From the NCBI GenBank assembly GCA_014058105.1, contig JACGCM010001011.1, positions 625,501 through 689,500 on the forward strand: a stretch of 64,000 nucleotides of DNA, written 5' to 3'. The notes under the pieces were generated by a model, which made no database searches, had not been told where the DNA came from, and saw nothing but the letters and a program-made list of their open reading frames with translations. Each line of letters begins with the position of its first letter. Position 1 is the stretch's first letter. This document shows positions 34,930 through 47,900 of this stretch, piece by piece. The stretch is from Kingdonia uniflora (Eukaryota > Streptophyta > Magnoliopsida > Ranunculales > Circaeasteraceae). Position numbers and translations under genes: made by a program.

Positions 34930-37900
34930 CTAATCAATAGAGCAGACACCAATCAACCGTCTCAAAAGCTCAAACCTCATAGCATCTAACGGCTTGGTAA
35001 AAAAATTGGCTAATTGACTCTCTGTAGGAACATACTCAACACTGATTATCTTGTGCTCAACAAGATCTCAGATGAAGTAGAACCGAATGTCGATATGCTT
35101 GGTTCTGGAATGTTGTTCAGGATTCTTGAAGATATTGATCGCACTCGTATTGTCACAAAACACTGACATTGTCTCCTGGACTATTCCATAGTCAAGCACC
35201 ATCTGTTTCATCCAAATCAATTAAGTACAACAACTACCCGCAGCAATATACTCCACTTCTGCTGTGGATTGGGAAATGCAATTATGCTTCTTGTTCTGCC
35301 AAGCCATAAGATTATTTCTAATATAATAGCATCCACCAGAAGTGCTCTTCCTATCATCAGCATTACCTGCCCAATCTGCATCAGAATACCCAATAACCTT
35401 GGAGGTTATGTCATGTGAATACCAAAAGTCAAAATCAGAAGTCCTACATACATAACGAATAATGTGCTTAACAGCCTGTAAATAAGACTCTTTCGGACTA
35501 CCTTGATAACGAGCACATATACATACATTAAACATAATATCAGGACGAGTAGCAGTAAGATAAAGTAAACTACCTATCATACTTCTATACGCCTTGTGAT
35601 CAACATCCTTACCTGCCGAGTCCTTACTTAGCTTTGTTGTGGTACCCATGAGTATCCTAGCATGCTTTGCAGAAGAGAGACCAAACTTCTTCACAAGATC
35701 CCTAGCATACGTAGATTAAGAAAGAAATATTCCCCTATCCATTTGTCATATTTGGAGACATAAGAAGTAAGTTAGTTCCCCAACCATGCTCATTTCAAAT
35801 TCACTTTTCATTAAAGCTGCAAAAGAAGAGGTTAGTAAACTTGAAGTAGAACCAAACACAATATCATCTACATATACCTGAGCAACTAGTACCGCGCCTC
35901 CCTTCCGCTGGATAAATAGTATTTTATCAACTCCCCCTCGAACAAATCCCTTAGCTAAGAGGAAATTGGAAAGTCGTTCATACCAAGCATGAGGAGCTTG
36001 CTTCAAACCATAAAAATCCTTCTTCAAGTAGAACACATGATCGAGATGATGAGGATCTTTAAACCCTTTTGGTTGAGACACATACACTTCTTCCTCTAAG
36101 AGCCCGTTCAGAAACGCACTCTTCACATCTATTTGATATAACTTGAATTTTTGATTGCAAGCAAGAGCGAACAATAACCGAATAGACTCAAGTCTTGCAG
36201 TAGGGGCAAACGTTTCAGCAACCAACCCCTTTTACTTGATTGTACCCTTGAGCGACCAATCGAGCTTTGTTTCGAATTACATTCCCAAGTTTGTCATATT
36301 GGTTCTTATAAACCCATTTAGTCCCAATAACATTTGTACTTGAAGGACGTGGAACCAAATCCCAAACATCTTGATGTTGAAACTGCCGAAGCTCATCTTG
36401 CATCGCATGAAGCCAATATTCGTCTAAAAGAGCTTCCTTTACCGTGGTTGGTTCAATCACCGAGACATAACAAGCACAGTGAACCGTCTCATGGTGTTGG
36501 ATTCTAGTTTAAACCCGAGAAGTAGCATCCCCAATAATATCGGTATGTGAGTGATCCTTACGAACTTGATGCCATCCGGGTTGAGGTACACTTGGAGCGG
36601 GAGGGGATGTTAGAACTGGAGGTCGTGGAGTAGACAACAGAGAATCATTCTTTGATGTAGGACTCGATACAAGAATATCAGTAGATGGCTCTAGAGTTTC
36701 TGTTGTACAGTCATCTTCTCTCACATCTGTAGAACCAATGGTACAATTATCATCTACTACCATATTACAGGACTCCATCATCACTTTGGTTCTCAAATTG
36801 TAGACTTGAAATGCTCTACTATTTGTTGAGTAACCCAAAAGAATACCTTCATCACTCTGAGAGTCAAACTTCCCAATGTTTTCTCGATCTCTAAAGATGA
36901 AACATTTACTTCCAAAAACCCAGAAATAATGGACATTCAGCTTCTTTCCAAACCACAATTCATAGGGCGTGTTTAAGGTAAGTGGATATAGATATACTCT
37001 ATTAATAGTATAGCACGCATTATGAATGGCCTCTCCCCAAAAGTGTGCCAGAAGATCCTTGCTATGAAGAAAGACACGTCCCATTTCTTGAAGAATTCTA
37101 TTCTTCTTTTCTGCAACTCCATTTTGTTGTGGAGTGATTGGAGCAGAGAATTCATGTTTAATCCCATTAGAAGTACAGTACTCAATCACCCCAATATCCT
37201 TAAACTCGCATCCACGATCACTTTAAATTTTATCAATAGAGCAATCTTTCTCATTTTGGATTCGAAGTGATATAGTACGGAATTCTTCAAATATGTTAGA
37301 CTTCTCTCTCAAAAGTGCTATCCATGTATACCGAGAGAAGTCATCTACCATTACCAAGATGTACTTTTTACCTCCTAAGGATGCCGTTCTTATAGGACCC
37401 ATCAAATCCATGTGTATTAGCTCAAGAGTCCGAGTTGTAGCAATATTATTGGAGTTCCTGTGAGAGTTCTTTGTTTGCTTGCCAACTTGACAAGGACCGC
37501 AAACCATGTTGTTCAATATTCCCAACTTTGGAGCTCCCCTAATCATCTTTTTACTTGTAATCTTGGACAAATCATTGAAGTTTATATGTCTCAACCTTTG
37601 ATGCCATAACTCCACATCATTCAGTTTTACTTTGTTACATAGTATAACTTCTTGTTGAATAGTATAACAATTAGCAGCGGTTCTAGCAGCATGCATCACA
37701 CGTTGTCCTTGAGAGTTCAAAACCTCACATCCACCTTTGGAAAATGTAATAGTATGATCCGTATCACATAGTTGGCTGACACTCAGAAGATTCGCCTTCA
37801 GCCCCTTATCCAAGAGAACATTGTCAATTACCGGAGTACCAAGTCCTTCGGCCTTTCCCCTTTCAACTACAGGGGATGTGCTTGCATCACCAAATGTAAC

Positions 37901-38053
37901 ATCACCTCCCTGAATACTCTCTAGGTGACACAATTTGGATTCATTACCAGTCATATGACGGGAACACCCACTATCCATATACCATTGAACTAACTTGAAA
38001 GCATTCAGGGCAGTTAGTGCAACCTTACACCTTATCTGAGGTGCCAAATCCAT
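34930..38053 (-). pseudogene. Copia pol: protease, integrase, reverse transcriptase, RNase H
   Basis: Domains in order with landmarks: protease WYMDSGCSRHMTG (start of 38053-37223); GAG-pre-integrase WHQRLRHINF and CGPCQVGKQ; integrase HMDLMGPI, VDDFSRYTW, and ITPQQNGVAEKKNRI (37189-36509); reverse transcriptase NVIGTKWVYKNQYD (36460-36215), YQIDVKSAFLNG and YVDDIVFGS (36225-35746); RNase H YSDADWAGNADDRKSTSG and STAEVEYIAAGSC (35694-35221), with the polyprotein tail continuing to about 34930 after a stop. All main catalytic motifs are recognisable, but at least five stops or shifts separate the frames. Confidence 0.9.
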
Positions 38054-38098
38054 CTTTCGTACCCAAATGCTCTGAAGAGTTCTTCGACCTCTAGTTTC

Positions 38099-39595
38099 CT
38101 ATGCAAACCATCTAGATACATTCTCACGTTTCACGTTAGTAGACATTGCAATAGAATTATATCGATATCCATCAAAAGGGTAAACATATGATTGATAAGG
38201 TCCAACAAATCTACAGTACGATGCAATATGTCCCTTTCTACCACATAGACTACAATAGTAAATTTGAGAGTAAGAAACCCTTTGGGCATGATCATGAGTA
38301 GTAGATATCATGTTATGTTTAAGAAATGAAGTAGCAGCTATTGCTTTCACAAACTTTATGATTTGGGGAGTCTTGGTACTAGGAAGAGATTCCTCATATC
38401 TTAGACCCCTTTTGTCACTGTCTGTCTTTCCCATACATAACATTTTATCAATGTTCTTGGCCCCATGACATAACTTCTCAAGTTTCTGCTGAGATAAAAC
38501 TACATCAAGTTTGGCCAAACGAAGTTCGTCCAAAGTTGATTTCATTTTCTCTTTCACATCATTAACTTCTTTTTCTAGAAAAACAACTTTGTCACTAAGG
38601 CATTATTTCTCATTCTCAAGTACATCTATCTCATGACTTGTACACTCAGTTTTGCTTTGAAGTTCGCATCTAAGTGTATCAACTTGGTCTTTCAAGACTT
38701 TATTACGTTTACCTAGTTTCATACACTTAGCGAGAGTTTGAGCATACATGTCCTCAAGAGTCGGGTCATCAAACTCATCTTGTTCTTGATTACTCTGATT
38801 TTCATCAGAATTTTCAAGTTCAAAGACATCAAAATTACTATTGCCACAAGTAAGAAAAATAGGATAAGCAATAAAAATTTTGTTATCAACTGCTTGGGAA
38901 TGAATTTCATTGTTATCATGTTCATCATCACTGTCATCCCAAGTGACACAGATATTCATAGCTTTATGATTAATGCCAGACTTCTTACTAGGACAGCTAT
39001 GGGCATAATGACCAAACTTGTGACATTTAAAGCATTCAACTTTATTATGGTCAGTATCACTGTTGGTCTGCCGGTTATATGTCTTAACCCGATCATGAGG
39101 TCGTAGTTTATAATTCATTGATTACCCTTGTTTTTGTACTTGTTTTTGAAACTGTCGTTTCTTCAAAAAAAATTGAAACTGCTGACTAATAAGGGTAATG
39201 GATGAATTTATATCCAAAACTTCATCATCATCTGAGATAAATGAGTGATCAACCTCTCTAGAACCCTTAGAAGAAGAGGAGTAAGATGAAGACTTGAAAG
39301 CAACACTCTTATTCTTCTCAGGGTTCTCCATCCTCATCTTAAGTTCAAACGTTAGCAATTTTCCAGCTAATGCAGCGGGCATCAATTTTTTTAGATCTTG
39401 AGCCTCCTCGATAGCATCGCGTCTGGACCTAAAGCTCATAGGAAGAGACCTTAAGACTTTGCAAACAATCTGAACATCATAATAAGGAGCTCCTAATGCG
39501 GCACTAGTGTTTGAAATATCACTTAGCCTCGCAGAGAATTCATCAAACGGTTTATTTTCACTCATTATGATATTCTCAAATTGTGAAGTAAGCAT
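38099..39595 (-). pseudogene. Copia gag with two zinc knuckles
   Basis: Three consecutive frames: 39595-39122, the capsid part (LSDISNTSAALGAPY, RMENPEKNKSVAF); 39118-38603, zinc knuckle CFKCHKFGHYAHSC, then an acidic region and coiled coil; 38557-38099, another coiled coil and a second knuckle CSLCGRKGHIASYC. Both knuckles are C-x2-C-x4-H-x4-C. Long coiled-coil gag with a second knuckle is in line with Sirevirus-type gag. Frames are separated by single stops. Sequence from 39600 to 40040 holds the gag start region, also in pieces. Confidence 0.85.
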
Positions 39596-41005
39596 ATGTA
39601 GCTTACTTTTCTTAACTGTATCATCACCCTCATGAGTTCGAACTAGAATGTCCCAAGCTTCTTTTGAAGTGGTACAAGCAGAGAGATGTCAAAACTCACT
39701 TTGGCTCACAGCCATAAAGATTGCATTGAGGCCTTTAGAATTATAGCCGGCGGCATCCTTTTCATCCTTTGTCCATTGATTCCTAGGTTTCCGGACCTCT
39801 ATGGCATCTTCTGGTATTCCTCGCATCTCAGTAGGATACGACCAACCATCCACAATGGCAATTCATACATCTTCTCCGATTGATTGTAAGAATGCAACCA
39901 TTCGAACTTTCCAATATGGGTAATCTTTGCCATCAAAGAGTGGAGGGCAATTTACAGGACCTCCAAACTTCTCGGAACTCATTATTCTCAAGCGAACTAT
40001 CTGGGATCCACGCGCAGGTTGTTAAACCATAAAGCGTGACCGCTCTGATACCAATTGAAATTCCTAGATGCTTGAGACTAATCAATTTTGATTATTTTAT
40101 GTCTAAATTGTCAGGTCTTAATTCCTCTGAATTAATGATCTAAGATAAACTTAAATCAAGTTAATCCAATTATCTAATGTCAGACAAGTAGTTGGAAATT
40201 AAAGAAGCATGCAACGATTTTTAACCCTGTGGGAAAACCTTTCTCAGGAAAAAAACCCACAGGTCACTGTCGAATCCCCGGCAACTAAACAATCTACAAT
40301 ATGAAAAAGAACTACAAGAAATTAATCACTTACAGACTCGATAAGCACCTCTCATGGTCATCTCTCTTCTGAGTAATCTTCTTGGAATCAATCCCGCGTT
40401 CTTACAGCGCCTCGCTTCAATCTCTCATCGAAGCTCCAAGTCTTGAATCGCTCAAGTTCTTTAATTCATGGCTAGGGTTTCTTGATCAATAGATTGATTC
40501 AAGATTAGAGTGATTTAATTCTCTCTTGAATCGCACAAAGAAGATCTCCCCTCACTCTCAAAAGCTAGCCTTTAAAAATATAGGTTTTCAAGAAGTAAAT
40601 TTGAAAAAAAAAAAAGTATGTCTTAAATAACGAAACAGAAAATACGGGCTCAATTCGAATAAAGACAATCCTATTCGAATAGGATCAAGCTAGAAATCAC
40701 GCTGAAGTTAGTTATTCGAATAGACCAAAATCCTATTCGAATAGAAGAAATCTTTCCATCTCTATTCGAATAGAAGCTCTATTTTCTAAAGGCATACATT
40801 CTTACTAGTTTTTCATACTCTGTAAAAGGCATAGGCTTGACTTCTTAGAGCAAAGAGTTAGAAACCCACTTACCTTTTCAGAATCAGTCTGTCCAGCTGT
40901 AGTCGCTCCTCATGCACTCACTGACGCCGGATAACCACGAGAAAATATTGACGCCTACTCTAGACACTAAATGATGCAAACTCCAAAAATGGATGTTTCA
41001 GGGGG

Positions 41006-41420
41006 TTTCATAAGTGAGCATTAAAAAAACAAATGGATATTTTTTGATACCTCATTTAACCTAGTATTTTTGATGCATTTGGTTTGCATTTGAAATAAGA
41101 ATCATGACATTGAACATCTTCAGCAATCTTCTCGAATAGCTCTCGCCTCATTCGGTAACGTCAACAAAATATTTTTGCTTTGTATATAGAATTACCAGTA
41201 AATTAATCTCTCTGCAACAATTTGTTATGAAACCGATGTCCACGATCTACCCATTCACGAGCCTTCGGTCTTTGACGTACCTTCTTCCCATAAACACATC
41301 AAAGTCACTTGTTGTGCTTGAAATGCTGCGAATTGTTCCATTTGCTCCGTGTCGGAGTCGGATGAATCGCTTGAATCGGAAGAACTTGATTCCAAACATA
41401 TCGATAGAATGAGATCATTT
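41006..41420 (-). pseudogene. Harbinger transposase of H1, N-terminal part
   Basis: Minus strand, several frames: a Ser/Asp run (SSSSDSSDSSDSDTEQMEQF), then KAREWVDRGHRFHNKLLQRD, RMRRELFEKIAEDVQCHDSY and, at the border with the LTR, MLTYETP. The last residues continue as ADVQEEFLCYGES at 29840, so the copia insertion split one reading frame. About 25 codons of the helical domain normally present before MLTYE appear lost. Stops are present. Confidence 0.8.
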
Positions 41421-41710
41421 GGAAAATCTAATTCAAAAAGAAAAGAGGGAAATGAGGAATTTGTGTATCGAAAGAAATTGAGATTTTTTTGTGGGCGAAG
41501 AGGATTTTCATGAGTGGTTTTGACTCAGTTCTAAGGCGTCAGTCATACAGGTACACGTCTGTCATGACAATGCACGCTTTCACGACAGCACCTAAAAACT
41601 TCATTCCCATACTTTCATTTTGTGCTATTAAAGTTCAAGGAGGTGTGGGTGTGGGAATTACCACACAATATAAATCCCATACCTATTTCTATTATAGATT
41701 CCCTAAGGGT

Positions 41711-41846
41711 TAATTTACATTGCAGTTCTCCAGCGCCAATCTAAAAAGAAGGAAAATATATGCAGGCATGCTTTGGGCTATTGTATAGAATTTATATTTT
41801 AAGACCAATGATGAAAATTGACAATGAAGCAATTTATTGAGCAATT
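41711..41846. other. Short host stretch between H1 and the split TIR element
   Basis: The 136 bp include ACCAATGATGAAAATTGACAA, which recurs at about 56258-56280 next to gene C, so this is part of the duplicated host block. No gene. Confidence 0.5.
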
Positions 41847-41990
41847 AGGGGAAAGAATTTGATGGGGTGATGGGGTTCCAATAAAAAGATGCCATGTCAT
41901 CATCCTTTTTAACCTAACTTTATTGACTCTAAACTATATTTTATGGAAGACAACTTGCAAAAACTCAACCGTCTCTACAATAGATGAAAC

Positions 41991-44900
41991 TGTTAGGAAA
42001 TATAATACTATCGAAGGATTATCAGTTCTATATATTTGGAGAGAAATTGAGAGAGAGAAAATTCTTATTGATATTAAAGAACTGTAAAACTGTACATAAT
42101 ACAAAAAGAGATAACCCTATCTAATAGGTTACCTAACCATCTCAAACTCTTCCCATAACCCTAAAGGTCTATGGGCTTTGTTAAGAGTCTAATATGACAC
42201 CCCAACCCTGTTGGGTTCCTAACTTAGGCTTGGACCTAACTCCTAATACTCCCCCTTGGGGTGTTCCATACCAGGATGACTTACCTCATCAAAACCTCTG
42301 CCTAGCAAAACCTCCTTGGGAAAAAAGTTGTACAGGGAAAGAGTTTTATGCCCTGTATGGGTTGCAGGCGCGCATACATTGACTCATCATAACCTCCAGT
42401 CAGTAAAACCTCCTAGGATAAAAAATGCACTATCAGGAAAAAGAGTACAACATGCATGTGTTCACGTCAGGTTGAGACTACTCCCCCTGACGTCGATTTC
42501 CCTAAGATCTATCTCCCAAAGATATTGATAAATAAATCTTCTGCAAGTCGATTCTGTGTACTAGCTGTTTAAACATAAGTGGTGCAAGTATCTTCGTGAA
42601 TGGATTTGCAAAGATGTATTTTAAAATATCTTGAATAACGCCAAGCTCATTCGCCATTTATAATTAATAAGGATGGAATGGCTTATGTGAAATATGTTTC
42701 GGTCTATCGCCATTGATAAATTACCATTAACTTTAATGATGCAAGCTGATAAATCATCTTCATACATAGTCAATGCTTTATCTTGGATAAAACACGCCAC
42801 AACTTCAGTTGATGTATCTTGGAGCATAACCATCAGTCTCTGCCAGCTTCATAAAGTGCAAGAATCTTCGTGGATCAAGGTGTAGTTACCGCCGTCTACT
42901 TCATCGATCTCCAAGAATCTTTATTTATCCCCGTACATAAACACCTAATCCATCTAAAAATGGCATTTATGTGGGTCAAAAAAGTATTATGCATCGGTGT
43001 ACTCTATACTATTACATTTACCATTTCGAGTAAAACAAACTTCAGTCTTTCATACCAATTAGATACCTCATAATGTGTTTGATCTCAATCCAGTGCCATT
43101 GGGTAGAAACATAACAATGGAAAGCTAAACAGTTCACTACGAATGAGTCATTGGGTCTAGTATACCTATCTAACTACAACAAAGTACCTCCTAGCTATGG
43201 TACCAAGACCCTAGGAGTTTCTAAACTCATTAGGATGGTTGAAGATGTCGTTGTCCACACCCAAGTGATGGACGTGCAATAAATGACTTAGCACCATGTG
43301 CTACATCCATACCAAAGTGTTATATAACTCTTCCGATATATATTGTTATGTGTATGAGTATGCAACTATCAAGATGTTTGATCTGCAAATTAAGACACTA
43401 CTTGATTTCCTAAGGTCTTTTATTTTGAGTTCCTTCCTAAGGTATTCGGCGGCTCTCACGATCTCCCCAAGAGTTCTAATAATGTCTAAATCATTTAGTA
43501 CACTGTTATGATGAGTGAAGTTAATATCTGTGTTCTAAATAAGAACGCATGGACAGATAAGGATATTTGCAAAGTCCTCGATCTTCAAATACTCAATCAA
43601 CTTTCTATGTCTCGTAGGCCCTGATTGCTTTAAGTCAGTAATAACTTTTCCTGTTTTATTACATATACACTTCATATGTCGGGCTTAATTGCTTCCAGAA
43701 GCTTATACCTCCCCAGGTTGCTTTATGTAGATATATGTATCTAGTTTCCTATATAGATATGCGGTATTTACATAAGACGCATGTCTAGCTTGTCCTTGAC
43801 AACTTGACAGACTAATCAGTACCAAAATATTATAGCGTCCATAACCGGGTAATAGGTCAGACTACAATCAATGCCAGATCTCTTAAAGATTTCTTAGGAA
43901 ACTAGTCTTGCCTTGACTAAATTATCTCTCTGAGGTTATAATGTTTTTGTACATTTCCCATTTATAATCGACAGGCTCAATTGTATCACTTCACATTATA
44001 CTAGCAAGCTGAGCTCCACTTGGATTCCAGATGCCTACTTTAGCCAATGTATAACAGCACACAGTTATTTACAATAAGTGGTTATGAATCCTTATTCTTG
44101 ATAGTGAGCACAGCAGTGAATATGAATACCTTGTCGACAAATCTCTACTGAACGATTCTACGCTACAGACTTTTAATAGATTGAGATCTCATTATTATCA
44201 TACACGTATGTGCCACGCTCGGCTAGTCTCGTAATACATCAACTGGTCGCGTAGCTTCTATTACCTCATCGATGGGTAGTTTCATACTCGATGAATCGAC
44301 TACACCATTAGTTATATTTGTCTCATATTTTGTAGCTCCCCGGCTCAGAATACTTTCTTTCAATGGTGCTCCGCATTAAGCGTGAGCCTCAGATTTATTG
44401 CGATACTAATTCCCTATGAACGTTCTGCTGTGTAGGTGTATTACTTGCAGGTACATACACTTATGGTACTTTAATAGTATCTATGAATGTGTCTAGCAAT
44501 TTAATTATGAACTATTGGAGGTTTGCAATCCGTTAAACCTTATTATCACCTAATTTATGTATAGGAATCTAGATGAGACAATGATGGTATTTTCCAAGAC
44601 CTCTTGGAAACATCCTCAGCATTGACTGTCATATCTCCCTCTAATACTGGGAATATCGTCTCATCAAAGTGATAATTATCTGCCCTGCAGTATATACGTC
44701 GCCAGTTGGTTCTAAATATCTAGTGATAAATGTGAATCATAAGCCACATTATACCAGGCCAACGTTGAGGGTCCCATCTTTATACATTGTGGTACGATTG
44801 GCACCTGTACAGAATATCCAAATGCTCATCGATGGGCGACACCGGGTTTCGACCCAGTTACTAGTCACTTTTGGGAAAAAAAATAATTTGATGATTTGTT

Positions 44901-47900
44901 ATAGGACGAACCCTAATCAATGATGTGGGAGTAAGAATGCATATCTTACACACTAGCTGGAAGTTGTGATCGTAATAACAGTGGCCTAGCGATTATCCTA
45001 AATTGCTTGATCAGGTTCTCCGCCAATCCTGAGTTGGGTATGGTATTAGGTACTCACGATGCTCGATTATCTATCCCATTTAGCGGTAAAATAATCATCA
45101 AAAGCCTATGAGTCCATCTCCCAAGCCCCCGTCAAGTCGCATCGATCAACTTTGATCGGTGAATCCAGAAATTGAGCCTGCGATCGAATGATCTAAGTGA
45201 GAAGTCGTGTTAATGTTGCATTCCTAGATTTTATGAATAGGCAAACGTAAGACCATCTCCTAGATGCATCTTTTATGACCATAAATATTTAAGTGGGCCA
45301 CTATGTGGATGGATAGGTCCACATGTGTCTCCATGGATGCGTTTAGAACAAAGGTTGAAGATCCCACTCTACCTTGGTCATATTAGGATAAAATAATTGA
45401 CTTTCCTCAAAAGCAATTGTTATACGTACACTCTCTGGATCTTCTCTCCTTTTAAGGAAAGTTGAGATGTAATCCCGATAATCCTCCTCATTATCCAAGC
45501 CCTGAGGAGTGTATTGGAAACCATTCCAATAGCGTGTTCTAACCTTTAGACATGGAGAAAATGCACAGAACCTTGTCTGCCATTTTCTCCGATAGTCATT
45601 ACATGATAAAAATTATTATGTATCTTCCTAAACTTGGTAAAATCCGGCTTGATTTACTAGTTTATGAAGTGGACTAGGTACCCTGTATCGTACCGTTAGA
45701 GAATAATAACGTGATACACTCAGTGCGTTATATCATGTTGGTCATGCCAATGATATATTTGTGACATCCCTGATGTACTAGGTTAGAGACAAGAAATTTA
45801 CTTATATCTCAAAGGATTGAGTGCGTGGTACTAATGTCTATTAGACATATATCGCCATTCATCCAATTATCGCTCATGCTCAATGAGCAGATAGATCCAT
45901 AGGCGGGTTGTATATAATAGATCAACTATCATACTTGAATTTAACTACTTCCCAAGCAAAAAATTCACAAGAGAAAATCAAAAAATAATCTCACATAGAT
46001 GGGATACCAAATTAGTGCATATGTCAAGAGCATTTTATTAAACTAAACACTGAAGAGTTACCAACTCAGTCAATAATAGAACTAATAAAGCGAAACTACT
46101 GTTATTCAACAAGTAAAGTTACTACTTGGAAATGCTCTCTAGGTGGCATCATTCATCTATTAAGAATTTACTACTGTTTATTCTTTTAACTTGATCCAAT
46201 GTTGTATTGGTATCATGGGAGGAATCTAAAGCTGCAGACTCTGCCGATCATGTGATGAGTCTGGGGCTGATATCTTTGGATCGTCTGGGGTACCTTACAA
46301 TCCCATACCCGACTATATCGTATCCATTTTAGAATTCTTCCAATTCCATTTTGGCCTATTGGTAAACTTTTTGTTTCCCTTGCCTCAGGTTACTGATGGC
46401 TGGAATTTAATCATGTCATTGTTACCTCCTCTTGTTTATCCACGATTGTGACCCTGTCCACAACTTCAACTGTCACTAGACCCAACATTATGCAACCTTA
46501 TTGCATACTTACTCTTAGTAGTATAAGCTTGAGGTTCCTAACCAGTAGCTCATTGTTTTGCTCATAAATGAGGAAAACTCAAATTAGGTCTGCGTACACA
46601 GTAATCTATCAAATGTTGCACCGGAAGTGCAATATTTGAAGCGTAAAAATATAATAGAATATTCCCAAAATTTCTGCCGCAGTCGTATAATACTATCATA
46701 GTATAAGGGAATTATTATCAGGTCTTTCTGAATATGGAGGCGAGGGTGCCAAACAAAGCACCTACTTTGTTATTTTAGAGACTCATTGTGCTCAATAATA
46801 GTCTTTTCCAGATTTTGTATTAGCAGATAGATTTCAGTATCCATACAGGTCAAATTTATTGGTACCTGAAATAAAAATTACAGTATGGGAAATACTCAAT
46901 GTTCTGAGTATTACCAACATCTATTATGCATGTAGATCAATACCAGTAGTAGTACTTGATAAATATTTATTGCATACAAGCAATTCATAGTATTCAAGTC
47001 AGTAATTCCCAATCATTACTTGTAGGTGAACCTTGTTCATATATCCTATTACTTATGAAATCATTTTTAAGTACATGATTTTTAATCATTACTTGCAAGT
47101 GAACCTTGTTCATGGTTTTACACTCATGAGATCCTATTAAGCGTCAAATCCCAATTTTACCCTGTAAAAATGACGATCTTAAACTTAAATTACGTTTTAA
47201 TAGAGTTTTAGCCAAGATTGTTATTCAAAACCACTAAATATTGCGTTTCTTATTCTGAGAACTAGGGTGTTCTAAGCTCTCAAGTTCTTTAAGGTTGGTA
47301 TATTCTAGCCAAATGACCTATTTGCTATGAATATGAGGGGTATTAGATGTTTAGTTGACAAGTGGTCCCACCTCGAAGTCTGTTGGGTTCATCAGATAGG
47401 TTAATTATGTTTGTTTTTGAACTAACATTCTATGGTACTATAGGTTGTTATTAGTGCCTATATACTTCTAAATGTTATCATGTAACATCTAATTGCACCT
47501 AAATACAAAAAATTGGTTCCTCAGACACAAAGTTTTAAGAAATAAGACTAAGTTAATTCCCAATTGAGCTCTAATTATTTGTACCATTGACAATTAATTG
47601 TGATTTATATATGACTCCTAATCGTATTCTAAATTAGTCTTAGTTTTGTATTATCTTTGATCCCCAGATCATGATAATTAGTATCCTAGGGCATACCATT
47701 AATATCCTATTAGATATCACAAAATACTTAAATAGGTATTAATTCATTTGCTTATATCTTATATAAGTGTATCAACTTTCTTATATAAGGCACATGTTCC
47801 CAAAAAAAAATTAAAAATATTTTTCATAAAAAAATTAAAAAATGGGTCCCCTACGGGGTAGGTCTTGTCAATAGAAATTTTTCAAAAAAATATTATACTC

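Larger units (their letters stand above)
29846..41000 (-). mobile_element. Sirevirus-like Ty1/copia retrotransposon inserted in the H1 transposase
   Basis: The 3' LTR is 29846-30882 and the 5' LTR 40056-41000, in reverse (TGAAACATCC...GGAATTTCA). The primer-binding site TTGGTATCAGAGCGG is at 40041-40055, and a polypurine tract AAACAAAGAGGGAGAT ends at 30883. Near-identical 5-bp flanks GGGAG (29841-29845) and GGGGG (41001-41005) mark the target duplication. Order on the minus strand: gag with two zinc knuckles, protease, integrase, reverse transcriptase, RNase H, then more than 4 kb with a third ORF before the 3' LTR. That layout and the palindromes in LTR and 3' region fit the Sirevirus lineage; lineage assignment is inference. 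Confidence 0.88.
22082..41710. mobile_element. PIF/Harbinger element H1, carrying two later insertions
   Basis: The left end starts near TAGCATCTCCAATAG after TAA (22079-22081). The right end, read in reverse, starts TTAGGGAATCTATAATAG, with TAA at 41711-41713. A TNA target duplication is typical of PIF/Harbinger. H1 holds the two expected genes: a plus-strand Myb/NAM-like ORF1 (22552-23556) and a minus-strand transposase split into 41006-41420 and about 28990-29840. A second Harbinger (23726-28730) and a Sirevirus-like copia (29846-41000) are inserted within it. The terminal repeats have drifted, so the exact ends are approximate. Confidence 0.7.

Noticed and set aside
38738..39106. 122-codon plus-strand frame
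   Set aside because: Shadow of copia gag, which has zinc knuckles on the other strand.
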